From Patagioenas fasciata (taxonomy: Eukaryota > Chordata > Aves > Columbiformes > Columbidae), in contig NC_092523.1 of the NCBI RefSeq assembly GCF_037038585.1, positions 26,789,501 to 26,853,500 of the forward strand: a stretch of 64,000 bases of DNA. The letters run 5' to 3'. The notes beneath the pieces were generated by a model. The model did no database searches. It saw only the letters and a list, made by a program, of their open reading frames with translations, and had not been told where the DNA came from. This document shows positions 48,676 through 61,296 of the stretch, one piece after another. The first letter of the stretch is position 1. Every line of letters begins with the position of its first letter. Made by a program: the position numbers and the translations under genes.

Positions 48676-51170
48676 TCCTAAATATAATAGTAAAACACAA
48701 CCCTATAAAACTTGAAATTAAGATAAAAATCATAATTGAAATATTGAAAGAAAAATACAAACTTTACTATTTACATTCCTTTTTTAAATTTAAGACTGAC
48801 AAATGTCAATATCTCAATCTTTCTTTCATTTCCAGAAGAGCATTCTGTTTTAAAATAATAAAATTCTTATGGAGTGGAATTTTAATTAACTGCCCACCTC
48901 CACAGAAGTCCAATAAAAGGCACAGGTTCTCATGGTAGACTGTGCCTTTGTGTAACAAAGTGATTAGATGGAAAGAAGAGAAAAATGAGACTGAAATGAA
49001 AAAAAGAAAAAAGCAGCTATCACAGGAAAGTAAGAAAAACGGAAGATGAAGGGTAACAATTAAATCCCCCAGCCTTTACCCTTTTCTGCCTCTACTACAG
49101 TTTTCTTTTAACACGAGGGAATTTCTTACCAACCTTATCCATTCAACCATCCACTAGCTCTTCTCTTCCACCAAGCCTCTCATTTTGCTTTCTACCTAAT
49201 CACAGGCTGCAATCTGAAAACTAGATTAATAACCATATAGATAGGGTTGGAGCTACCACTGTGTGAACTGGATGAAAAATGCAATGGGAATTAGAGAACA
49301 TGACTGAAGCATTCATAGGAGCCATGGTTTTCTCCCACTTTCTCTCTGACTATAACACATTACAGTTTTTCACTCTGAAAGCAGAACAGCGTACACCGTA
49401 CAATTCCAAACCCAAAACACTTAAGAAGCCAGTGTGGTTGCTAAGTAACAGCAATGTAGTTTATCTGTCACATCACTCACATGCCTCGTGAACACATGGA
49501 AAGAGGTTAAGGTTATAATAAATTTTATGCTGCCCATGTATTAAGATAATATTAATTTCTGCTCAAGAATAAGTTAAAAATGATGTAAGAAATTTCAAGT
49601 AGTATGTTAAAAGAAAAAAATTAGGAAGCTCATAAAAACATCTATATGCAGACAAATTAAAATGGATGGAGAGGTCAAACACCTAAGTGCACCATAAACA
49701 GGTACTGCCTGTAGTACTAACTTGGAAGGCAAATCAATATCCAAACTCATCGGCAAGGTTTTATGAGAAGGTTCAAGAGGCTGTCTGAACTTAAAAGGTA
49801 TCATCCCAGATGGAAACCTAGCCTAAACAAAGGTAACAGAAAACGGCAGAAGGTGTGAGAAGTGCAATGAAGACAGATTCAAAAGGCTAGGTGAAGACTC
49901 AGTGTGAGATTTTCAAGAGCTCTCAAAAATAGTTTAAATTTGGACAAAACAAAACAGAATTTTATCCACTGTAACCATGACTTACTAATGCTAGTTAAAT
50001 AGTTAAATGGTTAAATAGTTGGAAGTTTCATCTGGTAAAGACTAGGAAGCCAAAGATTAAAACAGAGAGAGAAATCAAATGCTAAATATGCCTAAGAAGC
50101 AAGGAACTTTCAAAAGAAGGAATGAGTCTTTTGGACCTCAGAGAAAGAAGCAAGCAGGAAACATGAGGGTAGATATGAGAAGGCAAATGATTTCACACTA
50201 AACTGCACCACTTGTCCCAGATAGATTCTTTCAAATTATAAAATTGTTTGCAAAAGATGAAATGTTGAAGCCAAATGATTAACTGAATAAGAGAGTAGCT
50301 AGCTTTAGATAGGTCAAAAAAAAAAAAAAAGAAAAAAAAAGTGAATGAAGTTGCTGAGCTACTATCACAAGTATGCAGTCTTTTCTTACACTGGTCTGTT
50401 CAAGGACTAAAAAGTAATATAGACATCAGGAATAACCCTGGAAATTACCACACAAGAAGTCCTGTTTAGCTAAACAGTTAAAATTACCATCGGATAAAAA
50501 ACATCTCTTCTGACACAATTGTACAGTTCGTGCTGTATAATATATACAGTGATGGACCCTTCTAAATGTGTGTGTGTGCACACAGTAATAATTGCAAGTC
50601 TGTAAGAACTCAGTAGCTCTCTTGCAAACTAGAGGTCCTTACCTGTTCTAACTATGGCTGGCTGAATCACAGTCATTTTCTTGGTGGTGTTGTAATGAGA
50701 AAGGTACTGATTTTCCTGTATGTGGTCTGAGAAAAGAGGTTTGTCATATACAGTTGACTATTCATAGAAAACTTTTCATTTGTAAACATAGCACACTCTG
50801 TTGTGATATTTTAAATCTTCCATTTCTAAGCTGATTTTTGTGAACTTGTCAAACTGGAACTGCTTTCAGCTCTGTTAGTAAGACCACTTGGGTTTTTAAG
50901 TTTTTTTAGTTCATTCACTGCTGCTTCTTATTGTAACTCTCTTCCTCTTGGAAAGTCTGTATGGTGGTTCCAATTAAATGGTACTACCATAAATATTTTT
51001 CACACACCCTTGAAACGTGGTTTTTTGTTTTGTTTTGTTTTTTTTTTTAGAAGAGTAGTCATGAAAACATTAAACAAAAAGTAAAAATTTGCTTGATTCT
51101 ATTTTTAGAAAAGAGAGGAGATAACAGCCAAGAGAATCTACCAGATGGTTCTTTTAATAAATACATTAAA
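48676..51170. other. Non-coding DNA downstream of the minus-strand gene
   Basis: There is no gene-like frame. Imperfect tandem AGTTAAAT-type units occur at 49993-50020. A-rich tracts lie at 50316-50340, and GTTTT/T-rich sequence at 51020-51048. If the minus-strand gene uses a distal polyadenylation site, its 3' UTR could reach into this stretch. Confidence 0.45.
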
Positions 51171-51632
51171 GTCTCTTTTATTTTTCTCCAATTTTAGTGA
51201 CTAACATAACAGAAACTTTCAGACCATCAAACCAGTTTTCACAATCTGTCATAAGTTTGCATTTCACAGAAATAATCCTGACAAGCACTAATAGATGAAC
51301 ATTGTTGGTGCAATAATAAAACAGTATAAGGCATATTTACACCATCCTTACATACAGAACACTGTACACACAAAAAAAATCACAGATCGAGAACATAGTA
51401 AATTCAATCCCTTAGACATTTTACATTTATAGGCTTGGCATCAAACAAATAATTCTCCAAGCAACAGACAACCTCTTGTTCTTGTGTGATTTGTTTGTAA
51501 TATTGTGCTCATGCAAAATAGGTATTTGCTTTATTGCATTAACATTGAAAGAACCTTGGGAATTAGTTCTGAAACCAGTTCCATTGAATTTTAAACCCTG
51601 TTTCTCTTCCTTCATAGAAAGTCTGAGTCATT

Positions 51633-51993
51633 TTTATTGGTGACATAAAACAAGGCATTAACTGATGATTGAGACTTTTATTTGGTTGGTTCCAAAACAA
51701 TGATGAAGCTCAACAGACTACAGTTCAAAAACCATCTTTCTTGACCATGCACATTTTTCTTTTCTATTAAGAGGTGGTTTAGATGAGACGCCTTTTGTAT
51801 TTTTAAAGTTTCTATCTTTTTATATATATTTTTAAAGAAACCATGTACTATCCAACATCCACTGTTCACTGAAATAAATAAGCAGCAGAAATAGCTCTGG
51901 TGGCAGAGTTGGCCAGAAGGAGGACATGAGTAAGTTAGTGGTAACTTAATAAACATCAAATGCCCCAGAGATATGTCATTAAAGAGTTAATTA
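51633..51993 (-). other. Probable 3' UTR of the minus-strand gene
   Basis: This follows the TAG stop at 51994-51996 on the minus strand. AATAAA signals read on the minus strand at 51677-51682 and 51633-51638, giving a UTR of about 320-370 nt. Another lies at 51177-51182 and would give about 820 nt. T-rich sequence follows the first signal. Which site is used is inferred and not shown. Confidence 0.5.
51677..51682 (-). terminator. Candidate polyadenylation signal AATAAA
   Basis: An exact AATAAA on the minus strand, about 312 nt after the stop codon, with T- and G-containing sequence downstream. A second AATAAA follows at 51633-51638 and may be used instead or as well. Confidence 0.45.
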
Positions 51994-52733
<740 letters not shown>

Positions 52734-53307
52734 TGTATTGGATTTACATGGCAGGGTCTTGGCAGCAGGGGAGGCTACAGAACTGGCTTCTGGGAGAGGC
52801 CACCAGAAGATTCTTGTATGTCCAACAGAACCAATGCCAAACAGCTCCAAGATGGTCCTGCTGCTGGCCAAGGCTGAACCCATCAGTGATGGTGGCATTG
52901 CTTCTGGGATAATGCAGTTAAGAATGGGGAAAAGTTGCTGTGTAACAGCAGCCAGGAGAGAGGAGTGAGAATATGTAAAAGAAAGAGCTCCACGGACACC
53001 AAGGTCAGTGAAGAAGGAGAGGCAGGATGTGGTCCAGGCACTGGAGCAGAGATTCCCCTGCAGCCTGAGGTGCAGACCATGGTGAGGTTGGCTGTCCCCT
53101 GGCAGCCCATAGAGGTCCACAGTGAAGCAGAGATCCACCTGCAGCCCAGGGAGGACCCCAAACTGGAGTAGGTAGATGTGACCAAAGGAGGTTGCGACCC
53201 CACGGGAAGCCTGTGCTGGAGCAGGCTCCTGGTAGGAACTGTGGCCCCGTGGAGAGAGGAGTCCCCATGGAAGCAGGTTTGCTGGCACGACTCATGACCC
53301 TGTGTGG

Positions 53308-53465
53308 GACCCACATTGCAGCAGTCTGTTCCTGAAAGTCTGCACCCTGTGCAAGGGACCCACACTGGAGCAGTTTGTGAAGAACTGCAGCCCATGGGAA
53401 GGACTCACGTTGGAGAAGTTCATGGAGGAATGTCTCCCATGGGAGTGACCCCACACTGGGGCAGG
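53308..53465 (+). repeat. Imperfect ~45-49 bp tandem units inside the LTR
   Basis: At least three full units and part of a fourth begin with GAC(C)CACACTGGAG-like sequence and alternate with CCCATGGGA segments. Weaker, more diverged units precede them, for example around 53153 and 53197. The tandem structure keeps frames open on both strands. Confidence 0.7.
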
Positions 53466-53667
53466 GAAAGAGTGTGAGGAGTCCTTCCCCTGAGGAGGAA
53501 GGAGTAGCAGATGCAACATGTAATGAACTCATCCCCCTGTGCTGCTGGTGGGGAGGAGGTAGAGAAAATCAGGAGTGAAGTTGAGCCCCGGAAGAAGGGA
53601 GGAGTTGGGGGAAGGTGTTTTTAAGATTTGTTTTTATTTTTCATTATCCTACTCTGATTTGATTGGT

Positions 53668-53673
53668 AATAAA
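53668..53673 (+). terminator. LTR polyadenylation signal
   Basis: AATAAA within the LTR, in plus orientation, marking the retroviral polyadenylation region. Because the host gene is on the minus strand, this signal should not truncate the host transcript. Confidence 0.65.
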
Positions 53674-53813
53674 TTAAACTAACCTCTCCAAGTCAATTCT
53701 GGTTTGCCCATGGTGGTAACTGCTGAATGATTTTCCTGTCCTTGTATCGACCCACGAACCTTTAGTTGTGTTTTCCGTCACCTCTCCAGTCAGGGTCAAC
53801 CCACCACACTCAC

Positions 53814-56800
53814 AGATTATCTGCACCAGAAATCCCTGCATGCAAGTTTAAATGAGCTCATTTGCCATTACAACCCAAGAAGTTCATTACGATAAATTAG
53901 ATTTTGTAGCATTAGGAAAATGCTGCCATAAAATTTGCAAACTCTTTACTTCAGTAGAAATATTCCAAGGGCTTCAGGTTTTTTTGAAAGCTCTTAATTC
54001 ACCTTCCCAGAACAGTCTACTGATACCATGCTCTGCAGATGTCAACTCTGCAGAAGCCCCAGACAGGAAAAGGAGTATTAATCTGGGGATAACAAAGAGA
54101 TTGCTCACTACTGACAGAGTCCAGGGTTTTTTTATTTTATCCCATAGTGATTTCACTACACTTCCTGCTGTCAGTTATTATCCTACACTTGCCTCAGCAC
54201 AAGCTCAGGATTCAGTTATACATCTCTGACTGCATAAAGTGGCAGGGAGAAGAAGGTTATGAAGTTACCAATAGAGAGGTTCGCTGCAATAGCAGGGGGA
54301 GAGCTGTAATGGCCCATCAGCAGACACTGCTCACCACTTCACACAACTGAAAATCGGATCTAGGCTGTTATTCTCTCCAGATATCATTTTTGCTTTGAAG
54401 TTTTAAGCAGAATGTGAATGTGAAAATTAAGTGGTAGCTGCTAACTCTGCACAAGCATTTTAATTTCTGAAGCCTTATTTCAAAACTTCAGCTGAGAAGT
54501 GAAATGGTGCTATGATGGCATCATATAAACGTCACAATGTTAATTTAGGACACTATCTAAAGCTGACAGAAATATCTACAGAGTTCAAGAAGCATTGGAT
54601 CAGACCAAAGAGAAAAATTTTAAAGATGTTTAAACACAAAAATGGAAATGAAGAGTGGAACTTCACTTGCAGTTGTGTATCTGCTACAAATCCTGAAAGA
54701 ACCCAAAGAGTTTAGGTAACTAAATATCTTACAAAACTAGATTACCCTTACAGCTTACCCAAACACCACCAGCATCAAGTAACTGCCTTTGCAAATGCCA
54801 AAACTCAGGGTATGACATCTCAGCCTTGAGTTACTGGGACAGATTTGCAAATATATTTTTGAGCCACTTAGTATTCTGTTTTTCAAAATTACAAATTAGA
54901 AATAGAATTACAATTATAAAGAATGCAGAAGCAATATGAACACTCGTAGTGTCTTTTTGACAGTGCAGTTCTATGATTCAAAAGAATCTAAGAAGATTTC
55001 AATATTTTATATGAGACACAGGGGAAAACAAAACAAAGGAAAACACAAAAGCCAATAAATAGTAATAAAACAACAGCAGCACTCAATAGTCTGTTTCTCT
55101 TGTTTTAGCCAGCATCCAAGGATGCTGTGTCACATTCCTGTAGTCTGCCTAGAGAAGCCCATGAATAATCAAGATCTGAAGAGACAACAGTCCATCAGGA
55201 CTTGTACTTACATTATTCTTAGTGAAAACCACAAGCAATTTTCTACTTCATTATATTGAACTCAAATATTTAGTGCATGTGTGTAGCAACTTCCCTCCAC
55301 TTTCTTTTCCAGAAATATGTTCACGTCCTTAAATACATTTACGTAACTTCCTTTGCTTGTTGTATCTGACATTTCATGCCTCAAAACCATTGTATGATTA
55401 TGCTGAATCCAGAGAGTCATCTGGCATTAAGGAATGACTCTGGTTTTTCAGTATGTGATTATAAAACCAGGTTGTTAATCAGTCTTGTTACTCTGATTTT
55501 CAATAATATGATTAACATCAACATCTAATCTAGTTTACAGACTTCGCTTCAAATGTAAAAACACTATCTATGACTAAGAAACTGAAGTTTTCTGTTATCA
55601 ACACCCTGTAGTATTTAACTCTGTTCTGTCCATTTTTCTTGCTCTAACCTCATAAATCAAGACAGTATTTCTAGTTGGTCTCTTTATACTTACTTCTTTA
55701 TTGGTATGCCTTTTTTTCCAAGGGCTCAAACTTGCAATATGCTAAGTATCTATTTAAAAAAACCCACTGAAATACAACTTCAGTAATATAAAAAATCCAT
55801 TTCCTGCTACAAGACTATTCAGGAGTCTGACAATAAGCAGGTATTTAAATGATTTTTTTGATCAGAGCCCTGAGGTTCAGTACCTTACAGCACTGAACTC
55901 TGTATGCTTCACTGGATCGCCTAAATTCACAATGACTTTAATCCAAACACAGGTTTCTCCCACACCTCTCCTTTTAAAAATTAACAAATCCTCCCTCGCA
56001 AAGAATTTTTTATATGCTCCTGCACTTCTCGCTCAATAGTGTGTTATTAACAGAAGTGACAGTTCTGCTAGAGAGGAGGCTTTTCTAGCAATATTTTCCG
56101 CCTCCTGAAACATGAAAGAATTTGTAAGAAAGAATCCTCAAAAAATATTTGATTTTCAACATCAAGAATTATAAGATAAATTTAGCTACATCTGTAATTC
56201 AGAAAACATATCCTTATTACCCTATATGCTGGCACATTCATCTGTGGCTGGGATTGTGTGATGGAATTCTGCGTTCAGTGTACTTCCTCAGCCCTTCCAG
56301 AATAACACCAAATACCTTCAGGAAGTTTACTCTACCTGAAACTACTTATTCCCAGGAGCGCAGAACAGTTCTTAAAAACTCAGAGAAAGTGTATTTGCTC
56401 CACTGTGCATATAACACTACAAAACTTCACTGACTTACTACCTGTCCCTCCTGTTCCTGTCCTTTCTAGGATCTCCCATCTGTTGCTTGTTCTCCAGCTT
56501 CTCCATGCAGTTCCAGTAGACACTGAATTTCCCAATGTTTCTTTTTCCTTTATTGCTTTTAAATGACTTCCATTTTTCAAGAAAGTCAGAAAGTAATCTC
56601 TCCATATAACTGGACTTTCCACTTCTACCACAGCAGCTACCAGACTCCCAAGTCCAGCAGACCTGAGAGAGTATCTCAACCACATTTATCTAATCCGGAA
56701 GCCATATTACATTTACTTTGACTACATTTAGTGGTCTCTGCACATATTAGCAAATATCACCTGCCAGAGCTGACTGAAAAAATAATCAGTTTCAAGCAAT

Positions 56801-59500
56801 TACTACAAAGTATTCATGGAAAACTAACTAAAAACTTATAAACCTAATTCTCTTCAGGGAAAATTTACTTCTACCAGTTACAACAACCGAAACAGGAACC
56901 AGAAGAAGGCTGCGCTGACTTCCATGTCAAACAATAACTAAGCATAAGAGCTCCAGTCAGGAACAGAACACAACAAATACTACAACAAACCATCCACTGA
57001 CCAGTAACTATTGGTTGAAAATTGTAGCCATGAATTTCTGGAAGTCAAATAAACCTTAGATAAGACTAGATTGTTTATGGATGTCCATAAAATGCAAACT
57101 GAATTTGAAGATTTCTTTAGCTCTATCTCCAGCAACAGACAAAAATACCACACTGGAAACATTAAAAGCATAAAATAATGATATTCTGCTTATCTATATT
57201 GCAGTTCTTGTATACACTTATTTTCTTAAATATTAGTACAACAGGCTTAAAATGAAGGAAGTCGTATTCAAATCCAATTAACCTGCCTGCTCTATTCTCC
57301 TCTCTCCACAGGTCAGATGTCCAGTTTATTGTATGTACAGTGGCAGATGCACAAATTAACTTCTTCCTCACTCAGCTACTTTATTCCTACAGTGTCTCAA
57401 AGATAATTTGTTTTTACAAATCAGTTTATTTTTACTGTGGAATGTAAATGAACCTGTGAACATATGCTTAGATTGCTGAGATTAGCTATTTTAATAACAA
57501 TTATATGAAGGATGGAAAATCTTAGCTTTGGAGTAAAACAGTTATAGCTGGATGTAAGACACATAGATAAGAGTTTAAGCTGGTATAAAATTAGTCATTA
57601 AGAAACAAAATAAATCCAACATTTTAAATGTGTTCAATATGCAGTACCCAAATCAGGAAGAATGGAATCTGTTGAAGAGTCGCTACTTTTAATGTTGGTC
57701 CAGAAAATACACATGAAAAAGTTAAATGATTTGTGTTTTATCAGTCCCCTTACGACACTAAAAAATTAAACCTGTTTATTGAATTAAATAAAAAAGCTAA
57801 ACAATTAAAAAAGACCAACTAAACAAACCCAAAATCTTTACTTTTTCTATGATGCAATTTTAGTGAAAAAAAAAGGTTCTTGGAGTATTTTATCTTCATA
57901 ATTTTCTGTTACTTCAAATGTAATTTTTTTTTAATCTATTACATATATTAGATAATAATCAAATAACCCAATTAAATGTTCCTTTGAACAGATATAGCTA
58001 TAAACAGAACTAACTCTTCATATCCTAAAATTTTTAGCAAAAACTTTATATTTATTGAGAATGCATGCTAAATACATTGCAGAAGAATTGTTAATAAAAA
58101 TATAATGTGAAGTGTTTCGTGTTTTTAACTAATTTAATCGAATATGAAAACAGGACCTCAAGGTTTTAAATTGATTGATTGTATTGGAAGGCTCAGAAAC
58201 ACAACAAAGCAAGAAAAGTTATTTTTTTTATATCTGTAAAACAAATGATATGTAATCCAATAATACTATTTGCAGTTTGATTCATAATTTTTGCATGCTT
58301 AAAAATATTTGCAGTATGTGATCCGCACATGATTTTGCATGAAATGAAATTTTTTTCACATTGTTTTGAATAGAGAAAAATCCTTATTTTTATAGGCTAC
58401 ACAAGACCTTCAGTCTGGTACAGAGCTATATTAAACCCCTGAGTGAACTCTTCTTCTAGTTACTATCTCAAAATTACATTATATTCAAAGTGAATATAAG
58501 ATTGCGTTTTAAGATTTAATCTTAAGAATCTAAGTAAAAATAGCTATAATTAATATACAATAATAGAAAAAATACTCATTAAATCTCACATCATGATGGA
58601 TCTATTTTTTTTATTATCTTTCATCAACTTTCAAATTATTAAACTAAACGGAATCCTTAGAGAGAAGTCACCTGTGAAATCTGATGACAGGTTATGGCTA
58701 CTGTGGGAACATTTTCATTACCAGACTTTTGAGTACTTAATATCACACTTCAATGGGAAGTGATTATCTTTTATGTCTAATTTAACTTTGATTTTATTTT
58801 CAAAAAGATTATTTTTAAGAGCTATAAAAGGATAGCTCTAAACCTCTGACATTTTCTGTGGTATGTTAATGATATCTCCAGTTTTAGAAGCAAAATCCTG
58901 TTTGTAGGGTACAGCTCAACACAGGCATTCACTCCCTGAGAGCAGCAAGGGATTCATTCAGCTTGCCTCTTACGACTAGATCTGTAGGTTACAAAAAGCC
59001 TTATGGGATGTAAACTTACAAAGGACTTCCTGACCATTGCACCCTGTCTTCTTTGATGCACTGCAGAATCAAGCTAAATCCACTGGTTGGATTTAGCAGT
59101 AAGAATTTATGTAGGTTTTTTTTAACTCCATATAGTTTGCCAAGGAAAATGGTGTCCTTATTTTAGGTATTGCAATTTACATCTAACTTAGTCCTGTTGG
59201 GAAAGGAGGGAGAGGGCAGACCATGCCTCACCTAATTTCTATTTTAAGGCTAATAGGAAGGCCTATACGGGAATTAAGTGGTTAGCTGCCCCTCTGCCTA
59301 TGGATGAAATTTATTCATTCTGAACATCCCAAGCAAACAATACTACTACTATTTTAAGAAATATCTGAGTGCTTTTGACAAGCTCTGAGCTTGACAGGTT
59401 GCATTTACAGGAAGAATTGAAGAGTACAGCATAGAAATTTCAGTGGAACAAAACTTTGTGTGGGAGACTTTATGCTGTGTGGTTTCAAATCACTTCAAGT
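53814..59500. other. Probable intron or upstream gene body, no exon identified
   Basis: AT-rich sequence to the right of the LTR. If the minus-strand gene continues, this is its intron. A minus-strand frame at 56438-56683 (81 codons) is Lys-rich and not obviously spurious, but its plus strand carries a strong acceptor-like pyrimidine tract ending at about 56470 and neither reading has a domain. I call no exon. Confidence 0.45.
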
Positions 59501-59549
59501 TAAATAAATAAATAAACAAACAAACAAACAAACAAATAAATAAACAAAT
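59501..59549. repeat. (AAAT)n/(AAAC)n microsatellite
   Basis: Interleaved AAAT and AAAC tetranucleotides over about 49 bp. This is the most regular microsatellite in the window and likely variable in length. Confidence 0.9.
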
Positions 59550-61239
59550 ATTCCTTTTCCAGTTTGGGTCTTATCTGGTACAAAATTTCAAACCACTTTT
59601 TGGGTAAAAGGCCCTTAAGCTTAGTGTGTAATAGTGAAGCATTTTTCAGAAAGGAGGACTGAAACTCAGCATTTCCTACATTCTTCGTCCTTTCAGATGA
59701 GTAATAAATTGCTATGGATAGCCAAATATTCACACTTCCATCTTCTTTGACCCAACACAGGCTTGGCTTTAGTCAATGCAAGGTAGAATAACTTCAATAA
59801 AGTGAAGAGAACATTACCTTCACCTTCAGTTACCTCAGGGTAACATATTCATTTGGAAGAAGTGAATTAACTTCCCTCAGGCACAAAAGAGGATTAGTAT
59901 CTGGGAGGTTTTGATTTACTGGGCAAAAGGCCAGCACTGTTGACACATTAAATTCAGTAATTTGAGCAGAACCTGAATTTTATGTGATCTAAGAAAGCCA
60001 AGGAAGTCAGCTTGCAGATGAGACTGCCACAGAGAGGTCTTGCAAACCTCATCAGGGCTTCCCTAACATGAAGAACAGCACTTGGGTTACTCACATGTTA
60101 CCAAAACATTATTGCAAATACACCTTTTGCTCTGACAAAGCTTCTAAGTCTTACCTACAGACCATATAAACATGCTTGGCTCTACTAACAAGCTGATTCT
60201 GAGCTGTGATTCTGGGTCTAAAACTGCACTCATTTCAAAAAAAGGTTTTAGACTTAAATGTTGACCCCATTCAAGTCAAAGACAACACACTCTGTGACCT
60301 CCAGTTACAAAACTTAATTCAAAAATAAAGCCTGTTCTTTCTAGCGAGAATGCAAAAAAAAGTCTTAAAAGGAAAGCGATTTAATGGTAACAGCAGAAAT
60401 GGTAGAACAATGCTGTCTCTTATTATGGGAAAAAAAAAAAAAGGAAGTTAGAATGATTTCTATAACTTTTCAGGACTTTACTCAGAAAGCATATTTTTAC
60501 TGACATCCCTGGAAAATTCATCTTTAGGTGAAATCAAACAAAATTATGGCAGATAATACTTTAGCCCCTAAATATTTGAGCAAGAACATGTGAAAATACT
60601 ATGTTCTAAATAAAACTTCGCCATCAACTTAATTATCATCTTTGCTAGAATATAGAACCAATAATAATAGAGTGTTCAATGAGTCATTGTAGAGAAGCTA
60701 AAGAAATGATGAGAAATTTAAAAAAAATCATGGTGATTATGAGATGAAGGCAAAATATACTCCTTGATTATTCTGAAACATTTTGCTACATTAGGAAATG
60801 CAATTTTTCCCATAATATTTCTTGTCCTCCACTGCCAAGACCATGAGGCATCTTACATGTTTCGATTCCAACACAAAATTTCAAAGTGGGAACTGTACAC
60901 TGAAGTCTTCTTGGAGTTTAGGAGTATTAAGACTGTTTAGTAGTAGAAGACTTTTAGGAGTGTTTATTTGGTATTTCATGGATATTTCATTAAGAAGAAT
61001 GTGTCTGTGATTGCACTCTTGATGAAGCCGTTTATTTAGATCTCCTTACCTGCCATGGAAAGATAAAAAGACACTGTGGAGAGATGGCAGCTGTATTGGG
61101 CATAGCTCCCACAGGGGAAATTACCCTTTAATAGTGTTAAGCTCGATGGTGTGTGAATGGTTATATGGTACTTGAAGTGAATGAACCAATTCATCTTTCA
61201 GATTAGGACCACATGCCTGAAAGTGATATGCTTTGTTTC
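59550..61239. other. Non-coding DNA, no exon identified
   Basis: AT-rich sequence with an A-run near 60430-60441. Frames are short and lack domains. Confidence 0.5.
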
Positions 61240-61296
61240 AAAAACAAAACAAAAAAAAAAAAAAAAACAAACAAAAAACAACCAACCAACCAACCG
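61240..61296. repeat. Poly-A passing into (CAAA)n and (CCAA)n
   Basis: An A-rich run (about 61251-61267) passes into CAAA and then CCAA units up to 61294. It has the same composition series as the tracts at 12931 and 27830. Confidence 0.85.

Larger units (their letters stand above)
52734..53808 (+). mobile_element. Solo LTR of an endogenous retrovirus (ERVL-like)
   Basis: A complete 1,075-bp LTR that starts TGTATTGG and ends ACCCACCACA, giving the usual TG...CA termini. It is flanked on both sides by the same five bases, CTCAC, at 52729-52733 and 53809-53813. An AATAAA signal lies at 53668-53673 on the plus strand. The LTR is GC-richer than its surroundings and contains imperfect units of about 45-49 bp starting at 53308, 53357, 53402 and 53447. 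No gag, pol or env sequence adjoins it, so the internal part was probably lost by recombination between the two LTRs. The sequence resembles LTRs common in bird genomes. The 5-bp duplication fits an ERVL-type element, but the exact family is from memory. It lies antisense to the host gene. Frames of 170-199 codons on its minus strand are artefacts. Confidence 0.88.

Noticed and set aside
56438..56683. Lys-rich 81-codon minus-strand frame, possibly an upstream exon of the minus-strand gene
   Set aside because: The boundaries lack good minus-strand splice sites, and the plus strand instead carries an acceptor-like pyrimidine tract. There is no domain on either strand.
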